64,000 nt of DNA, taken from Alentia gelatinosa. Its lineage: Eukaryota > Annelida > Polychaeta > Phyllodocida > Polynoidae. Positions 11,570 to 23,700 of this stretch are shown piece by piece. The stretch covers positions 56,595,789-56,659,788 of the forward strand of contig OX465584.1 in the NCBI GenBank assembly GCA_950022655.1. The letters run 5' to 3'. Made by a program: the position numbers and the translations under genes. Within the stretch, counting starts at the first letter, position 1, and the number at the start of each line of letters is the position of its first letter. Under the pieces are notes generated by a model. The model ran no database searches, was not told where the DNA came from, and saw only the letters and a program-made list of their open reading frames with translations.

Positions 11570-11615
<46 letters not shown>
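11570..11615. repeat. (TG)n microsatellite
   Basis: About 22 uninterrupted TG dinucleotides, passing into TGGG variants. Confidence 0.97.
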
Positions 11616-11623
<8 letters not shown>

Positions 11624-11995
11624 GTGGGTGTGGGTGAGAGGAGGGAGGATTGGTATTCCGTGTCGCCAGTGTCGACGCCCCGGTGAAGACAAATAACGGG
11701 CTGATTATGTCTAAGTAAGAGTGTCAGGGCCGCTGTCGGCCGATCGCCACGCGCTGATTTACACGCCGCCATGAAAAATGGCCGCCATTATCGGCGGTAA
11801 GCCCTGGCGGCCAGAGCGTCGCAGCTGCCCCCTCCTCCCCCCCCCCCCCCCCACACACACCCCCACGTCTCCACTGATCGACCCCTCTCCCCGCCCGCCA
11901 CCCACCACCGCCCCGGGGTCGGACACTGCGCCCCTGCCGTGGATCTATGAAAATGAAAATCTGCTCATGCGCGCTGCCAGGCCCCCGGGGGCACG

Positions 11996-12008
11996 CCGCT
12001 AGGTGGCG
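11996..12008 (+). promoter_or_regulatory. CTCF-like site
   Basis: CCGCTAGGTGGCG is a full core match on the plus strand. Confidence 0.6.
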
Positions 12009-12291
12009 TTAGGGCCGGGCGGGGGCAGCGGATGTCCGGGGTGGGCCGGGTGATGACGGGGGGTTAGGGTGTAGGTTAGAGTAGCGAGCGGGGGAGGAGG
12101 AGGAGGGCAGGGGCTCTGCGGTAGGTGGTTCTTGTTTTATGTTCAGAGAGGTGGTAAAGGCTGGGGTAGGTACTGCGCCTTCATCTATGGAAACCGGGGA
12201 GAGCTGATGACTACGTTTCTCAAAACGTACTTTATTTAAGAGAAAAAAACAACAGATAAATAAATACTGAAAAAAGGAATAAATGAAAGAA

Positions 12292-12648
12292 GCCACTTTG
12301 ATCATGGCTTCCTGTATTTACATTTCCTATTTTGTACTATTGATACGACAGAAATGCCACGGCTAAATAGATGGATCTTTATCCACCAGATTCAACACTT
12401 CAAGTGTAGAAACGGTAACATATGATTAGAATATTTATGCGTGTGACTTCTCGAGAATTGGGTTTATTGGGATTAGGCCACTTTGATAATGGCTTCCTGT
12501 GTTTACATTTCCTATCATATTTTATTGATACAACAGAAATACCTCGGCATAATAGACGGATTAATTAGACAGAGTCTAGAAATGGTAACATTTGATTAGA
12601 ATTTCTATTCGTGTGACCTTTCAAGGGTTAAGTTTATTGGGAAAACTG
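12292..12648. repeat. 185-bp tandem duplication
   Basis: GCCACTTTGAT with ATGGCTTCCTG starts at 12292 and again at 12477. Both copies continue through CTATTGATAC-like, GGTAACAT-TGATTAGAAT and GTTTATTGGG blocks. The copies have diverged substantially with small indels, so the duplication is not recent. Confidence 0.85.
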
Positions 12649-12832
12649 CTGTGATGACAAAGAAGTGGTGGTCAGTGACATGGCTGTCTCTGCTTGTGGC
12701 TTCCGCTTTGTGAGTAGTATAGGGAAAAGAGGCAGTGGGCCTGGCGACATCAATGACCCCAAGCACGCGCCCCTTTTTGAAGAGGGCAGAAATCTTTGTC
12801 CCTTCTGACCCCCTGGTCTCCTACACAAAGGT

Positions 12833-12857
12833 CACGTGATCCGTGCCCACCCACGTG
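12833..12857. promoter_or_regulatory. Paired CACGTG E-boxes
   Basis: GTCACGTGAT (CACGTG at 12833-12838) and CCACGTGACC (12852-12857) lie 19 bp apart. The TCACGTGA context of the first suits MITF/TFE or USF-type bHLH-zip factors. Occupancy is an inference. Confidence 0.4.
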
Positions 12858-14640
12858 ACCTGACAGTGGCCTGATCACAGGGAGAGAGGGCCAAGAGCCC
12901 TGTCCGCCTGTCTCCACCTCAACGCCTTCCCTGAAGGAAGCCGGCAGCGCGCTCGGGTGGAGAACGAAGACGCAGGGGCCCAGGGGACCGGGTGGAGAGT
13001 GTAGGGGAGGTGCAAGGACAAAGACAGGGCCTTAATCGGAGCAGGGGAATGGTTGTGTCCAATGCAAGGGGGGGCCTTACCCCGGCGGTGAAGTTTCGCC
13101 GGCGATAAGGTGACCGGGTGAAGAGCAGGGGTGGCGGGTGTGTCGGCCACCTGACAGCCGGGGGATTGTGTGCTGACAGCCGGGCGCGCCCCGCCACCCC
13201 GCCTGCTGTCACCGCCTCACCTTTATCTCAGCCGCGCACCTGACGCTGCCTCTGCGCCACCGCCGCCGCCCGACTGACGCTTACACACTGGCGCCTTTGT
13301 CGAGGTTAAACCGCGATCAATTCGCGCCGACAGTTCCCAAAATTGGCCCAATATGGGAGGTTTCAAAAGGCGGCGGCGGCGCGTCGCCCACCTACACAAC
13401 AATCACCATAGATCATGGCGGAGGCCAGTGGTCAAGGACAAAGCCCGCGCGTCCCCGCTGACGCCTCCTCCAGTGTCCGCCCGTCACAGCCCGCCTTCCT
13501 CCAGCTCCCCAGCCTTAATTGGCTTTTTCTTGTCGCGCGGGGAGTGGCGACAAAGATCCCGACACTCCTGGTGAGGGAGGAGCGGCGGCGGCCGGGGGCG
13601 GGCTGTGAGCGCTGGTGACCGTCCTCCAGGGCGGGCGGGGGCGGGCGGGGTGAGTGAGGCGAGCGGGGGTAGGGTGGGAGGGTGCAGGGTGGGTGCAGGG
13701 TGGTTAGTAATGGTCAATATTTCAACAGGTGGGCATTGAGCGGCGCGTCAGTTGAGAAATGGGCGCCGGGCCTGGAGGGACATTAGCGGGGGGATTATCA
13801 GCACCCATCGCACGGTGTTAGGCTGACAGGTAGAACCTGTCGCCGGGCAGTGACGGATGACGGGCCGGGGTGGATCACCGCACCCCCCACCACCCCCCGC
13901 CACGTCCCCGGAGGACTCCACGTTACACGGCCGGGGTATATAATAACCCCTTACACGGGGCATCGTTAGGGCACCCCGCTCCTCTTATATTGACACCCCC
14001 CACCCCCCGCACACGTCACTCCAACACACGCCCTCTCAAGACGGGGTATCAGGATTGGATCCTTGAGGATCACACCGACACCCACAGAGGCCGCCATATG
14101 TGGTGAGGGGTGTGGGAGGAGGAGGAGAGGGTGGATTGTCGGGGTGTGGCTGGGGATAGGAGAGAATCAGATGGTGTGGAGGCACGATAGCTTTGGTGTC
14201 GGGCTCTCGAAACATGGTTATTTCATAAAGTTGTATTTATTAAGCATGATCATGGTCCTCTTTACATGTCCTGGTACTATAAATATATATATATGACGGC
14301 CGATATTCATCGCAAATACCCTGAACTATGTTCTCATTATTTACACAAAGGCTCGGTATGGATATTTCATGGTAATAAATCCTTACCTAATCCTATTGAC
14401 TCATGGCATAAAACTAACACCAGTAGTAATAGATACGTGTTCATTCTTGGAAGTTGATGTCTTACTTCATATGCAATATGAAAAGCCTTTGGATTTCTAT
14501 ATAAGAGTATTATGCTATACATGTATGATACGCAAAGCCTATGTCATCAGAAGAGGGAGAGTTATAAATGATAGATGTAGAAAGATGTACTGATAGCTTT
14601 CCCTTCATTGCACTACTCAGGGATGTCAGGTGGGGTTATG
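12858..14640. other. GC-rich non-coding block passing into AT-rich sequence
   Basis: 12.86-14.1 kb is strongly GC-rich with CGG and CCCACC runs and no spliced exon that I can support. 14.2-14.64 kb turns AT-rich. No recognised gene. Confidence 0.45.
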
Positions 14641-14880
14641 AAAAAAAGAGGAAACATTTTGTATGTGGAACTTTATGCATAAGAGAGACATGAAAAACAC
14701 ATCGTAATTCTCCATGAAATGGGGCTGGAGTGTGCGGGGAGGGTTGATTCAGTGTCTATTAGTGTGAATGAGATACAATTTATTTTCTCTTTGGTGTACA
14801 CAAGGAAAAAGAGTTTGATAAACTGAAAATGGAAAAAAGGATTTTCTTGGAAATAAAGACAACTACCATCTCTGACTTAC
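14641..14880. repeat. Dispersed repeat family B, copy 1
   Basis: Shares ordered blocks with 18700-18930: AACATTTTGTATGTGGAA-like, AGAGAGAC-TGA(A)AA, GGGGCTGGAGTGTG, TTAGTGTGAATGAG, CAATTTATT-TCT, ACACAAG and AAACTGAAAATGGAAA. No terminal repeats or coding capacity are evident. Confidence 0.75.
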
Positions 14881-16049
14881 TACATTGCAATAGAGGCATA
14901 TATGACAGTGTTAAAATCAGAGAGTAATAATTAAACCATTATATCGTTAACGAGGGACTCGGGATTGACGTCCATCGGATAACAACGTCAAACAGCGCAC
15001 TTCCGGCGGCCCAGAGTCGCGCGCACCGGCGTCGAGGTGTTACACCGGAAGTAGAATTATAAAGTAGCCGCTCGGCTCAGGTCAGATCCCATCTCTATCA
15101 ACCGGCGAGATCTCGCGAGAGCGCATGCCCGGCGGGAAGCTTCCGTCAAACAAAACCTGTCTTTCCGGTCCAAGGCCGCCAGGGGGCGGGGGGCTTTATT
15201 GGGCGGGCGGTGGGGGAGTTACCGAACCAACACCAATGAACCACCGGTGTAATTCTCCCTGCGCGCACGCCGCCTAGCGCCTCTCATGAGAACTAATGGC
15301 GGTGGCGGCGGCCCTTAAAAAAAAACCCCACACACCAAGCCCCGGGAATCGTCGAGTACAAGGTGCGCCAAGCCGACCAGAAGCGATGCGTTTGAAATCT
15401 TCCGGGCATTCAATTTGACAAGCGGGATCGGCGCCCAGGCCTCTGCCCATCAGGACGTACATGTCATAGCTTTCTGATAAATCGCGCCTGCATTGAGTCC
15501 GCTTTACCTCCAGATGACTGGCCGACGCCTGGCCGATGCCTGGCGCCTTAGTCAAGGGGAAAATATACCTCCTCCTCTTTTTTACCGGTTTTGCTAACCC
15601 TTCCTCGTCGCTTCATAACCTTTGGAGGTAAAGGTGAAAGCAGGCGGTTATAAGGAGAGCGGACGTTTATTTTGCAGTTGGCATTTGGTTTTTTCTCCCG
15701 TTAACACGTCGGACTGTATGTAAGGGGAACATTGCCTAAGTTCTCAAAAACATGCCGCCGTGCAAAAAAAATACCCATAAGAGCCTGGCCTCAGTGCAAT
15801 GAAGACTCTCCGAAACGGCAACAATGAAGCTCTTAGTGTCTTTGCGAAGTTTAACCGCAGTTGGTTCATTATCTTGGCCATATTGCGGTACCAACATGCT
15901 GAAAAGGTGTGATACACCTAAGTGGATGTCATGTAGATACTTCAGAATAAATTCGGTGTTTGTACGAATAATGCATCACTACTGATAGATAAATGGGATA
16001 ATATTGGACAGGAAATCTCAGTCTGCATAGAGCCACAAGGGAAAAAACC
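14881..16049. other. Non-coding block with promoter-like motifs
   Basis: 14.95-15.2 kb contains ETS sites ACTTCCGG at 14999-15006 and CCGGAAGT at 15045-15052 and a CTCF core at 15176. 15.55-15.85 kb is unique sequence with no recognised exon. Confidence 0.45.
15176..15189 (+). promoter_or_regulatory. CTCF-like site
   Basis: CCGCCAGGGGGCGG is a consensus-quality core on the plus strand, about 125 bp beyond an ETS pair. Confidence 0.65.
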
Positions 16050-16089
16050 AAGGAACCATCATACATGTTGTTGATTGGAAAGCATGGAT

Positions 16090-16440
16090 ATGATACAATC
16101 GGAAAATATAAGGTATTCCAAAGCATAATTTTGGTTACTACTATTCATGTTACTAACATGGGTATCATAGATAAGGAACTAAAGAGTATTGCCAATCATA
16201 CTTTTAGTTTTTCAGTTACTTTCATGTATACATGATAGATAAAATCGGTAATTATAAGGTATTACGACCCATAATCTCAGTTGTAATATTCATGATTACT
16301 AACATGGGTATAATCAAATAAGGAACTAAAAAGTATTGCAAATAATGATAAAAAAATTTCAGTTAATTCCATATATATATGATAGAGAAAATGGGAAGCC
16401 ATAAGATATTACCAATCAACTATAAGATATTACCAATCAC
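16090..16440. repeat. About 146-bp tandem repeat, 2.5-3 copies
   Basis: GATACAATCGG at 16092, GATAAAATCGG at 16238 and AGAGAAAATGGG at about 16384 start diverged units. Each contains TATAAGGTATTAC, ACTAACATGGGTAT and AAGGAACTAAA-AGTATTGC blocks. Confidence 0.8.
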
Positions 16441-18640
16441 AGTTTCAGCCATTCACAGTTACTCACATAAGCTCCTCTGGTGAGCAGTTCCGAGCAGTTC
16501 CTCCGCCACAAACACTCCCTAGAGCAGCTCGGCGTTAGAGAGTCGCCGCCTCACGGTGGAGCCGCCACCAGCTCGCCCCTACTCACCCCCACCTCTCACC
16601 CTGTGCCCTGGAGGTGGCTAAAAAGGCCTTTCATTGTTGTCCGGCTGACCTCCGAGAGTTGGATCCTTCGCCGGGCTACGAGCCCTCGACCGGAGACAAT
16701 CGATGCCAGGCCACTACCAGTGGATCAATGGGGTGCGAGCGTCAGCTGCCCGGGCTTCCCAGGCGCACTTAGCCCCACCCCGCCCCGTCCCCCGCCACGT
16801 CCCCCCCCGGTCCCCCGCTCATCCCCAAGCCCCACCTACACCTCACACCATTGTGGGCACATTACATGAAGACACGCGAGAGGACCAAGATGCCCAGAGT
16901 GAAGCCCCGATTCCTAAATCTTGTCTCTCTTTGGTGTAATCTGTGATGGGTTCCCATTTAGGAATTGCATTCCTGCAGGGAGTTTCTCTTATATGGGTCC
17001 TTCAATGGATTGTTGGTGGTGCAGCTTAAAGAACTGTTTAACTACTTGGTGTATGATCTACACAACTGTATATATGTATATTATATATCTCTTATATATA
17101 ATAACTCTGAGACAACGACAACTTTTCGGCTGCACATGTTCCTTGTAGCTATATTTTAGAGAGGGCGTACAATCTAAGACTTAAAATCTAAAATGAAATG
17201 ATAATTCATCCATTGTCAAGATATGTAAAATGACAAGAGTATAACCGCAAGTAGCTTATATTAGAACTGGTGTGGTCATGTTGGTCCTGCTAAATCTATT
17301 TTTATTTTCTCTTAGATCAGCAACCAGTGAGCCATTACAGAAATAGAGGAGCTAGATGAAATCGTCTCAGTGGTAAGGGAGTGGTATTGAGGTGGCCTTC
17401 CCATAATGAACTCATAAGCAAAGTGCGATGAAATTGCGTGTAATTAATGGCATGGAAATAACCCTGACATGGTCAGAATTAAAGCATAATTGACTCTGTT
17501 CCAATTGTCGTCTGCTTTTGAGTTAAAACAAGAGAAAGTCAACTAACTCTCCTATCTACCACCAGAGGTCGGGACGACGGCGCCTGACGGCCGTCCTGGG
17601 ATTTGGAATACTTCACTCAACTGTCAGAAAACAATTTTTTATTCCACGACCTTTTTTAGACCATTTTTTTTCGAGGCCACCACCACCTCCTTCCCCACCG
17701 AGACCGACCAAGAGGTCCCGGCCACTTTGTTCTCGGGCTATTATTCGAAGCATCCCGTGAAAGTGTGGTTTCAATTATTAATCCGGCGGCGTTCCGTTTT
17801 GCGACACTCTCGCCCGCTCCGACGCACGGCAATCAATCACGTGATGCGGCGGCCGGCTAATGCCCCGGATGATGAAACGCTGGGCGCCTTGTGGCCACCG
17901 CAACCTTCTGTGACTCAACAAAGCACTCCGGGTCGGGGCTGTCTCCTCTTTTATTAGCTCAAAGGGTGCGTTTGATAAGGCGCCGAGTGAGGAAAATGTA
18001 TCAATTGACGATAACTTCGTCTCCAGTCGGGCATTGTCGGACGGTGCACTCTCCACTACTCTCCACCCACAACCTATGCGCTACCAGCTACCATTCAGGG
18101 GGCAGGCTATTGAGATCTAACCCCATCCCCCAATTCAGCCTCAGGATCCCCCAATTCAACCAACATCAGTACACAACCCCACCCCTCTCTCTCTCCCTCT
18201 TAAGATTTTCCTCAGATTTCTATTTAAAAATGGTATTTTTATCTCACAAGACAAACGAGAGAGGGGATTGCTATGACAGTATGTGAGATAGGAGTGACGT
18301 GACCTGGGTCACTGGTCCTCCTTAGATACGGTGAATTGTGTTGGATGATTCCTGTCCTGAATGCAGTCCTACATTTGCTCAAACGTCAGACACATCTGAT
18401 GTCATCGGGGCGCGCCCCTCGCCGTTTGTTTATTTACTTTTTGATGTCATAGTTTTCAGATAAAAAGGAAAGCACAATATTGCAATACAGGATATGCGGC
18501 GTGCGAATCTGACAATTGTGGTTGGTTTATGAGACTATAACTGCGTGAATCAAATCTATGATACGACCGGGATATATGTGTATATAAATAGATTCAGTTG
18601 GTGGTGTTTTACGCCGTAGCAAATAAATAATAGTATGCGA
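16441..18640. other. Non-coding block
   Basis: Holds the GAGCAGTTC/GAGCAGCTC group at 16482-16530. 17.4-18.0 kb is unique and rich in homeodomain-like (TAATTAATGG) and GATA-like (TTGATAAGG) words, which would suit a conserved element. No exon recognised. Confidence 0.4.
16482..16530. promoter_or_regulatory. GAGCAGTTC x2 plus GAGCAGCTC in 10-bp register
   Basis: GAGCAGTTC at 16482 and 16492 (10 bp apart) and exact GAGCAGCTC at 16522, a further 30 bp on. All three are on the same helical face if B-DNA has about 10 bp per turn. Confidence 0.45.
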
Positions 18641-19082
18641 CTTTTACATACAAACGAGGCAATGGTGTGACACTTGAATAGTGGAACATTTTCTAACAGA
18701 GACGTGAGTAGGGGTCAGTAAATAAAAGAGAAGATATTTTACATGTGGAATTTATCACCTCAGAGAGACTGAGAAAACATAGACAACTCATCGTAGTGAG
18801 GCTGGGGTGTGTGGGGAGGTTTGAACGACTGGTCATTAGTGTGAATGAGGCCCAATTTATTCTATCTTAGTTTTACACAAGAAACATGAATTCTATAAAC
18901 TGAAAATGAAAACAAGGATTTTCTTGGAGGGGAGTTAAACACCCCACAATTCCCACCAGGGAAGGCGGGACTAGGGAAATATCTGCGTGAAAAATTCTTT
19001 TTACCAAAACTATAATGCGACTATAACATACAAATAATACAATGGCGTGGCATTTAAACAGTGGCAAAATTTTCTAATGAAG
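18632..19082. repeat. Dispersed repeat family B, copy 2, with repeated ends
   Basis: The body at 18700-18930 matches family B (AGAGAGACTGAGAAAACAT, GGCTGGGGTGTGTGGGGAG, TTAGTGTGAATGAGG). Its leading block (GCGACTTTTACATACAAA...GGCAATGGTGTG) near 18637 recurs as a diverged direct repeat near 19017. The locus therefore looks like one and a half copies in tandem. Confidence 0.75.
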
Positions 19083-19338
19083 AAGAACACTATAGTGTGT
19101 GGCAGGATAGGGGAGTGGAATTGAATGTAGGGTGTTTTCTATCTGCAGGCCGGTGCATTAAACATCCCCAGGTCCAGACTTGCACTCCGCCCTCCCCACA
19201 CCCAGCCCCTGACACCCACCGATTCTGGCTGACAGAATGCATATCGATATTTACGACGGACTCAGCCCAAAGTCGCTTAATGTCCACCGGGCGCCGCGGC
19301 CCCGCATTGACGCCACATGTCCTTCGGCGCCGGTGGCA

Positions 19339-19398
19339 AGGTCAAGTGAATGACAGCGGGTCAAGCACCAAGGTCACCTCAAGGTCATTCCAAGGTCG
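19339..19398 (+). promoter_or_regulatory. Second nuclear-receptor half-site cluster with DR5 spacing
   Basis: AGGTCA at 19339, GGGTCA at 19358, AGGTCA at 19371 and 19382, and AGGTCG at 19393. The last three are separated by exactly 5 bases each. This reproduces the DR5-DR5 arrangement at 4502-4529, 15 kb away and in unrelated flanking sequence. An RAR/RXR-type response element is the natural reading. Binding is inferred. Confidence 0.6.
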
Positions 19399-20351
19399 CA
19401 TCAAAGCCGTGCTGGTGACAGCGCCCGTTGACAGGGGTTGGTGGTGGTATGAGACTGGGGGATGTAGGAGTGGGTGGACCTCCTCACCATGGAGGAAAGC
19501 AGAGGGCAGTTGGTTTATAATAGAGACAAAAGCCACTGTGGGACATAAACCCCTCCTTGTCTGGAGGCCCCCCTGGAGGAACGCTGTGCCTGTCAGCGTC
19601 CACTCTGCTGGTCACCACTTCCGGTTTGTTGCTATGGTAACACAGGCGACGCCGATCAGCGCTGGTCACTCTGGTGTCGACAGGGTAGGACCACTCTGGA
19701 CGGCTGGTGACCAGCGGCACAAGGAGGAGGGTGGTGGCGGGGCGGACAGAGTCCAGTGTCCTTGACCTGGCACTCCATGTATACAGGAGCCTCCTCCATG
19801 GCAGCGTTGACCAGAGATTAATTGTTCTAGTTAATCTGCCTCCACTCCAGGGCGGCAGATAAAGCACCATTAGCGCCCCCCCTGGTACACAAACCCCCAA
19901 CCATGTTTATACCGGACCTTTAGACGGGTCCCCGTGCCACCCAGATCTTGTCCCGCACTCACAATGGGCGCCATTTTCCTCCGGGTCCCCTGCTCCGCCG
20001 CGCGGGCGGTAATTGAATACACATGTTCGGGGCGCGAGAATGACCACGCTGAGCTTCCATATTTTACCCGAGGAGGCCCCGTCCACTGTATAGTGTATTG
20101 ATAGCGGCCCCTGCCTCTCAGTGCCAACCCCCTCCTACAACCCCCCCTCCACTCTCCCCGCACCCCCGATAAGCCGATACGAAGCCATTTTCTTATTCCC
20201 AACTCATCCAAATTTGATCTTGCCAAGTAGCGGTCGGCGGGACACTATCCTCACGCTCGCTGACAGTGATGGAACGCGTTGGGAAATGAAAGGGGACAAT
20301 GACGCAGTCGCCACATCTGACCACCACCCCACGTGATCAATGACCTGTCAG

Positions 20352-20364
20352 GGGTCAAAGGTCA
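20352..20364 (+). promoter_or_regulatory. DR1 nuclear-receptor element
   Basis: GGGTCAAAGGTCA is a near-perfect DR1 (half-sites at 20352 and 20359, one base between), with a TGACCT at 20341. DR1 sites suit RXR, HNF4, COUP-TF or PPAR-type receptors. Confidence 0.55.
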
Positions 20365-21374
20365 AATTGGCGTGGCCCTTCGATCATGCGGCCTCGCGCG
20401 AACGAGACCTCGAACGAGATGACGCGGGATGACATGGGGTGACGTCGGTGGCGTCACAATAGATAAATGGCTGTTTCTCTCGGCATACAAATCTCACACC
20501 TCGCCCTGAGAAGTTCACTTCCCAACTATCTCCCCCTAAACGCTGTGGCTTCCCAGTAGCCTCTCTATGCTTTACCCTTAAGAGTCTCCCGTTGCCTCTA
20601 CACAAAATGAGCCTTTTAGATATCACAATAACAAATCATCCGTCAGTATAAACCGATGCTATTATCTTACACGAAACCAACCTCTGCTACGGTATCGGTA
20701 TTAATTATATATCACCATAATATTGGGAAATGTAACACCGTACCAACATATTTTCAATACGTCTGTGATTGGCCGAAAACATTTGTCCAACCAATCAGAT
20801 TGGAGAGTGGGCACAGCTCCACTTCTGGTAAGATGTCAACAACTCCAAACACACTTTGAAGCCAGCTCGGACGTCGTAATATTTTACCACGTAATTTAAT
20901 CAAAGGAAACAAGGTACGCACAAACGTACTAATAAGGTGAGTTCATTTGACTAAATTACCTATTTATAAATTGTTTATTGTTCTTACCTGAATTGGAGCC
21001 TGGTGACGACCGGCCGTCATTCTGAAACGAGACGAAACAAATCTAGATTAAATAAGTTATATTTTATAACTAATAAACATTCATTGCTGTGCTCTGCTTG
21101 TACTATTCAGCACTACATGCCCCATATCAATCACCCTTTAAATATCTCAAAGACCACCAGCAAGTTGAGCCGCCATCTCATGACATACGATAAGGCATTA
21201 TTATAACATAAGAAACAAAACATATTTATGTCCGTTTTATCTTGTGGATATTCCCCTCTTAATAAAATCCTCCTGTGAAATGTAAGACAATGCTGCATGT
21301 GAAGGCACCATCAATTTCCATTTAATTCCCTCCATCCCAGCCCCCGCCTCAATTGCCCCTACACCGCTGCCAGA

Positions 21375-21388
21375 GCCCTCTAGTGGCA
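21375..21388 (-). promoter_or_regulatory. CTCF-like site
   Basis: GCCCTCTAGTGGCA is the complement of TGCCACTAGAGGGC, a consensus CTCF core on the minus strand. Confidence 0.65.
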
Positions 21389-21887
21389 CATGATGACAGC
21401 AGGGGTCAAGGCCATTGTTCCTACGCGCCCTCGGAGAACGGCGGGCCGGTGAACCGCCGCGTCGGGGTCGGCCTCCGCACGGAAAATAGTCCCGGCGGAG
21501 CGACACAAGCCTTTGATGCCTGGCGCCGCCTGGTGTGCGTTTGTGGTGTAATGCTGTTGTTGCGGGGCAAAGGTGTCTGTACTTGAGTGTGCGTAAAAGG
21601 GGTGCGCCGTATGAGGAGGGGGGGGGGGCGGTTATGAGGAGGGCAGAAAGGTGGGCCACGCAATACCTGTGGATCCACTTACTGTAGGCGCCTACATTCT
21701 CATGCAGGTCTATATATGGTGGTAAGAGCAATTATGTCTATATCCATACAATTCTCTGTTATCACACCCTTAAACCATGCCCTTGTTTAGAGAGTTTATA
21801 TTTCATAACACTTCAAGCAAGTAATTGTAGATGTTCTATCGTACTCCACCGGTATCAAGTTTCGACCCCAATTGCAATGTTCCAGTA

Positions 21888-22065
21888 GTATTTATCTCAC
21901 CCCTGATATTTATTTTTCACATAGCATTGAGAGCTCGTTCTCAATGCCCACATAATATTATGAAAAATACTCAATCAGAAATTATGTCACAAATGTTAGC
22001 CAATGAGTGAATGTGAGGGATGATGTAATTCAGAAAGTATTCAAGTTTACAGTCAGAGCTCGCCA
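21888..22065. mobile_element. TIR family A, copy 1 (partial)
   Basis: Begins ATTTATCTCACCCCTGATAT and continues with TTGAGAGCTCGTTCTCAATGCCC, AAAAATACTCAAT, ATTATGTCACAAATG and TAGCCAAT blocks shared with 31575-31760 and 57940-58080. No coding capacity. Confidence 0.75.
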
Positions 22066-23409
22066 TTATAGTTTATATCCTTCCCAATTTGAGGTGAAAG
22101 CTCCAGTTCCCCAGTTCGTGTCTCTGTCGTCTTCATATTCTGTGACAAACTGTCATGGTTCCTTGAGTACCACCAACTACAGTAGGACAGTTCTAACCTC
22201 GAATCTGACCAGACACATACCAACATGCAATAAGCCCTGCAAATATGTTACACTATTCATCAAAGAAACAAGAACCATTCGTTTCTTGACATCAGAGATA
22301 CACCTAACTTGTAACATTGGCACGCACAACTACAAGAAAAACTCATTGTGGTGAAGGCATAATTGCTCTGTTTTGATTCTTGTTTGACGCAGTCAATGAG
22401 CACTATGGCGAAGCGTGGAGGTGTATCTTGCAGCGTTTACAGAAGGGATAAAGCTTAAAGAGTAGAAACTCGCTAAGACACCAAATGGATGACCAAAGAA
22501 CCAGCCTGGATCTTAAGTTGGTTCCCTAGTCATCTGCGAGTCAGAGGTGGGGTACCAGTCAACCTAAATTTTCTCCGTTCTGGCCAATGATATTACTGGA
22601 AATATTCAGTGCGAAGAGTGGACTTGCTGAGAAGTGAATATTCTCAACCTATTAGCTGAAATTTTAGATTGAACAGAGCGGTAGTCTACTGGGGCTGAAC
22701 AACCTGTAGTCTGGATATTTAAGGTGAAAAATGAACGTTTCTGGAATATTTTTTTATAAGAATGGATACTTTATTAATGAAATCTGCCCTAATCATATGA
22801 ATTTTCTAGATAGTTTAAAAACGAAGTTTAGACCATTAACTTATCAAGGAAGAATAGGTTGAACATCTACCTAATCTGTAAACCGTGATATTATTGAACG
22901 TGAGCGGGATAAATAATGCATTAACTAATAAAATGATAATTCCCTCATAATCCCTGCCTTCCCTTAATAACCCCCGTGGGTGGGCGTCGGGGTTGCGCCT
23001 TAATCCCTCACCCCTTGCCTCCGCCGGACCCTCCCGGCGCCCTGCCCGGGGAAACCCGCTGAACCGTGGCTTATGGCCCCCGGCCGCCATCTTGGATCAA
23101 ATGCCTTCAGTGTGGCGTCACGCGCCGCTGACCCCGGGTCGGGAGGCCCCGCTTATCCTAAATAATAGCCGGCGACGACAATGAAGGCCACCGGAAGTGG
23201 TCTCCTGAGGGCACATCCGGTTCCGCTGACAGCCCGCGCAGCCGCGGTCGGGATTTCCGGTCACAACGAAGTGGATTATATAGAGGGCGGGTGAGAGGTC
23301 ATGTGCGCGCGCAGTCTTCTGGATTATTGTCTTGGGGAGACTTGAAAGATGGGAGGAAGGAAGGAGAGATGAGGGGCCACGGAGGGGTGACTAAGGAGAG
23401 CGGGAAGAT
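22066..23409. other. Non-coding block including repeat family E, copy 1
   Basis: 22.53-22.76 kb shares GGCCAATG/GGCCAGGC-AATATTCAGTG, AAGTGAATATTCTCAACCTA and GGATATTTAA-GTGAAAA-TGAA-GTTTCTGG blocks with 54950-55110. 23.0-23.3 kb is GC-rich with ETS sites near 23190, 23215 and 23256 and a GCCGCCATCTTGG YY1-like site near 23083. No exon recognised. Confidence 0.5.
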
Positions 23410-23414
23410 GGCAA

Positions 23415-23700
23415 TTGTAGTGGGAAGAATAACCGTTAAAACCCTAAAATATCAGTATGTAATACAGATAAAAACTCAGAGAAATATAATGGGTAAAATC
23501 AACGTAAAACCCTAAAATATTAATGTATAAGACAGATAAAAATACAGAGAAATGTAAAGGGCAAAATCAACGTAAAGACCCTAAAATATTAATCTATAAA
23601 ACAATTAAAAAACACAGAGAAATGTAATGAGAAGAATGAACATGAAAACCCTAAAATACTAGTTATAATGCGGATGAAAAACAGAAAAATCTAATAGTGC
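23415..23700. repeat. About 69-bp tandem repeat, 4 copies
   Basis: ACCCTAAAATA starts at 23441, 23509, 23578 and 23648 (steps 68, 69, 70). Each unit also carries CAGATAAAAA, CAGAGAAAT and GTAAA blocks. AT-rich and non-coding. Confidence 0.9.

Larger units (their letters stand above)
10865..12291. other. GC-rich non-coding block
   Basis: It contains CTCF-like sites at 11543 and 11996, a (TG)n microsatellite at 11570-11615, an ETS site CCGGAAGT near 11414, paired YY1-like GCCGCCAT sites at about 11766-11786, and a C run near 11838-11852. No exon is recognised. The stretch looks like a CpG-rich regulatory region. Confidence 0.45.
19399..21884. other. Non-coding block
   Basis: Contains an RFX-like GTTGCTATGGTAAC at 19628-19641, a YY1-like GCGCCATTTTCC near 19968, the DR1 element at 20352, an AT-rich patch at 20.65-21.25 kb and a CTCF core at 21375. 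A 90-140-codon frame pair at 19.06-19.9 kb overlaps on both strands and matches no family. Confidence 0.4.

Noticed and set aside
22007..22354. 115-codon frame with a vaguely zinc-finger-like Cys and His pattern
   Set aside because: Cys/His spacing does not fit a C2H2 finger. It begins inside a family A repeat, and no splice context was found.
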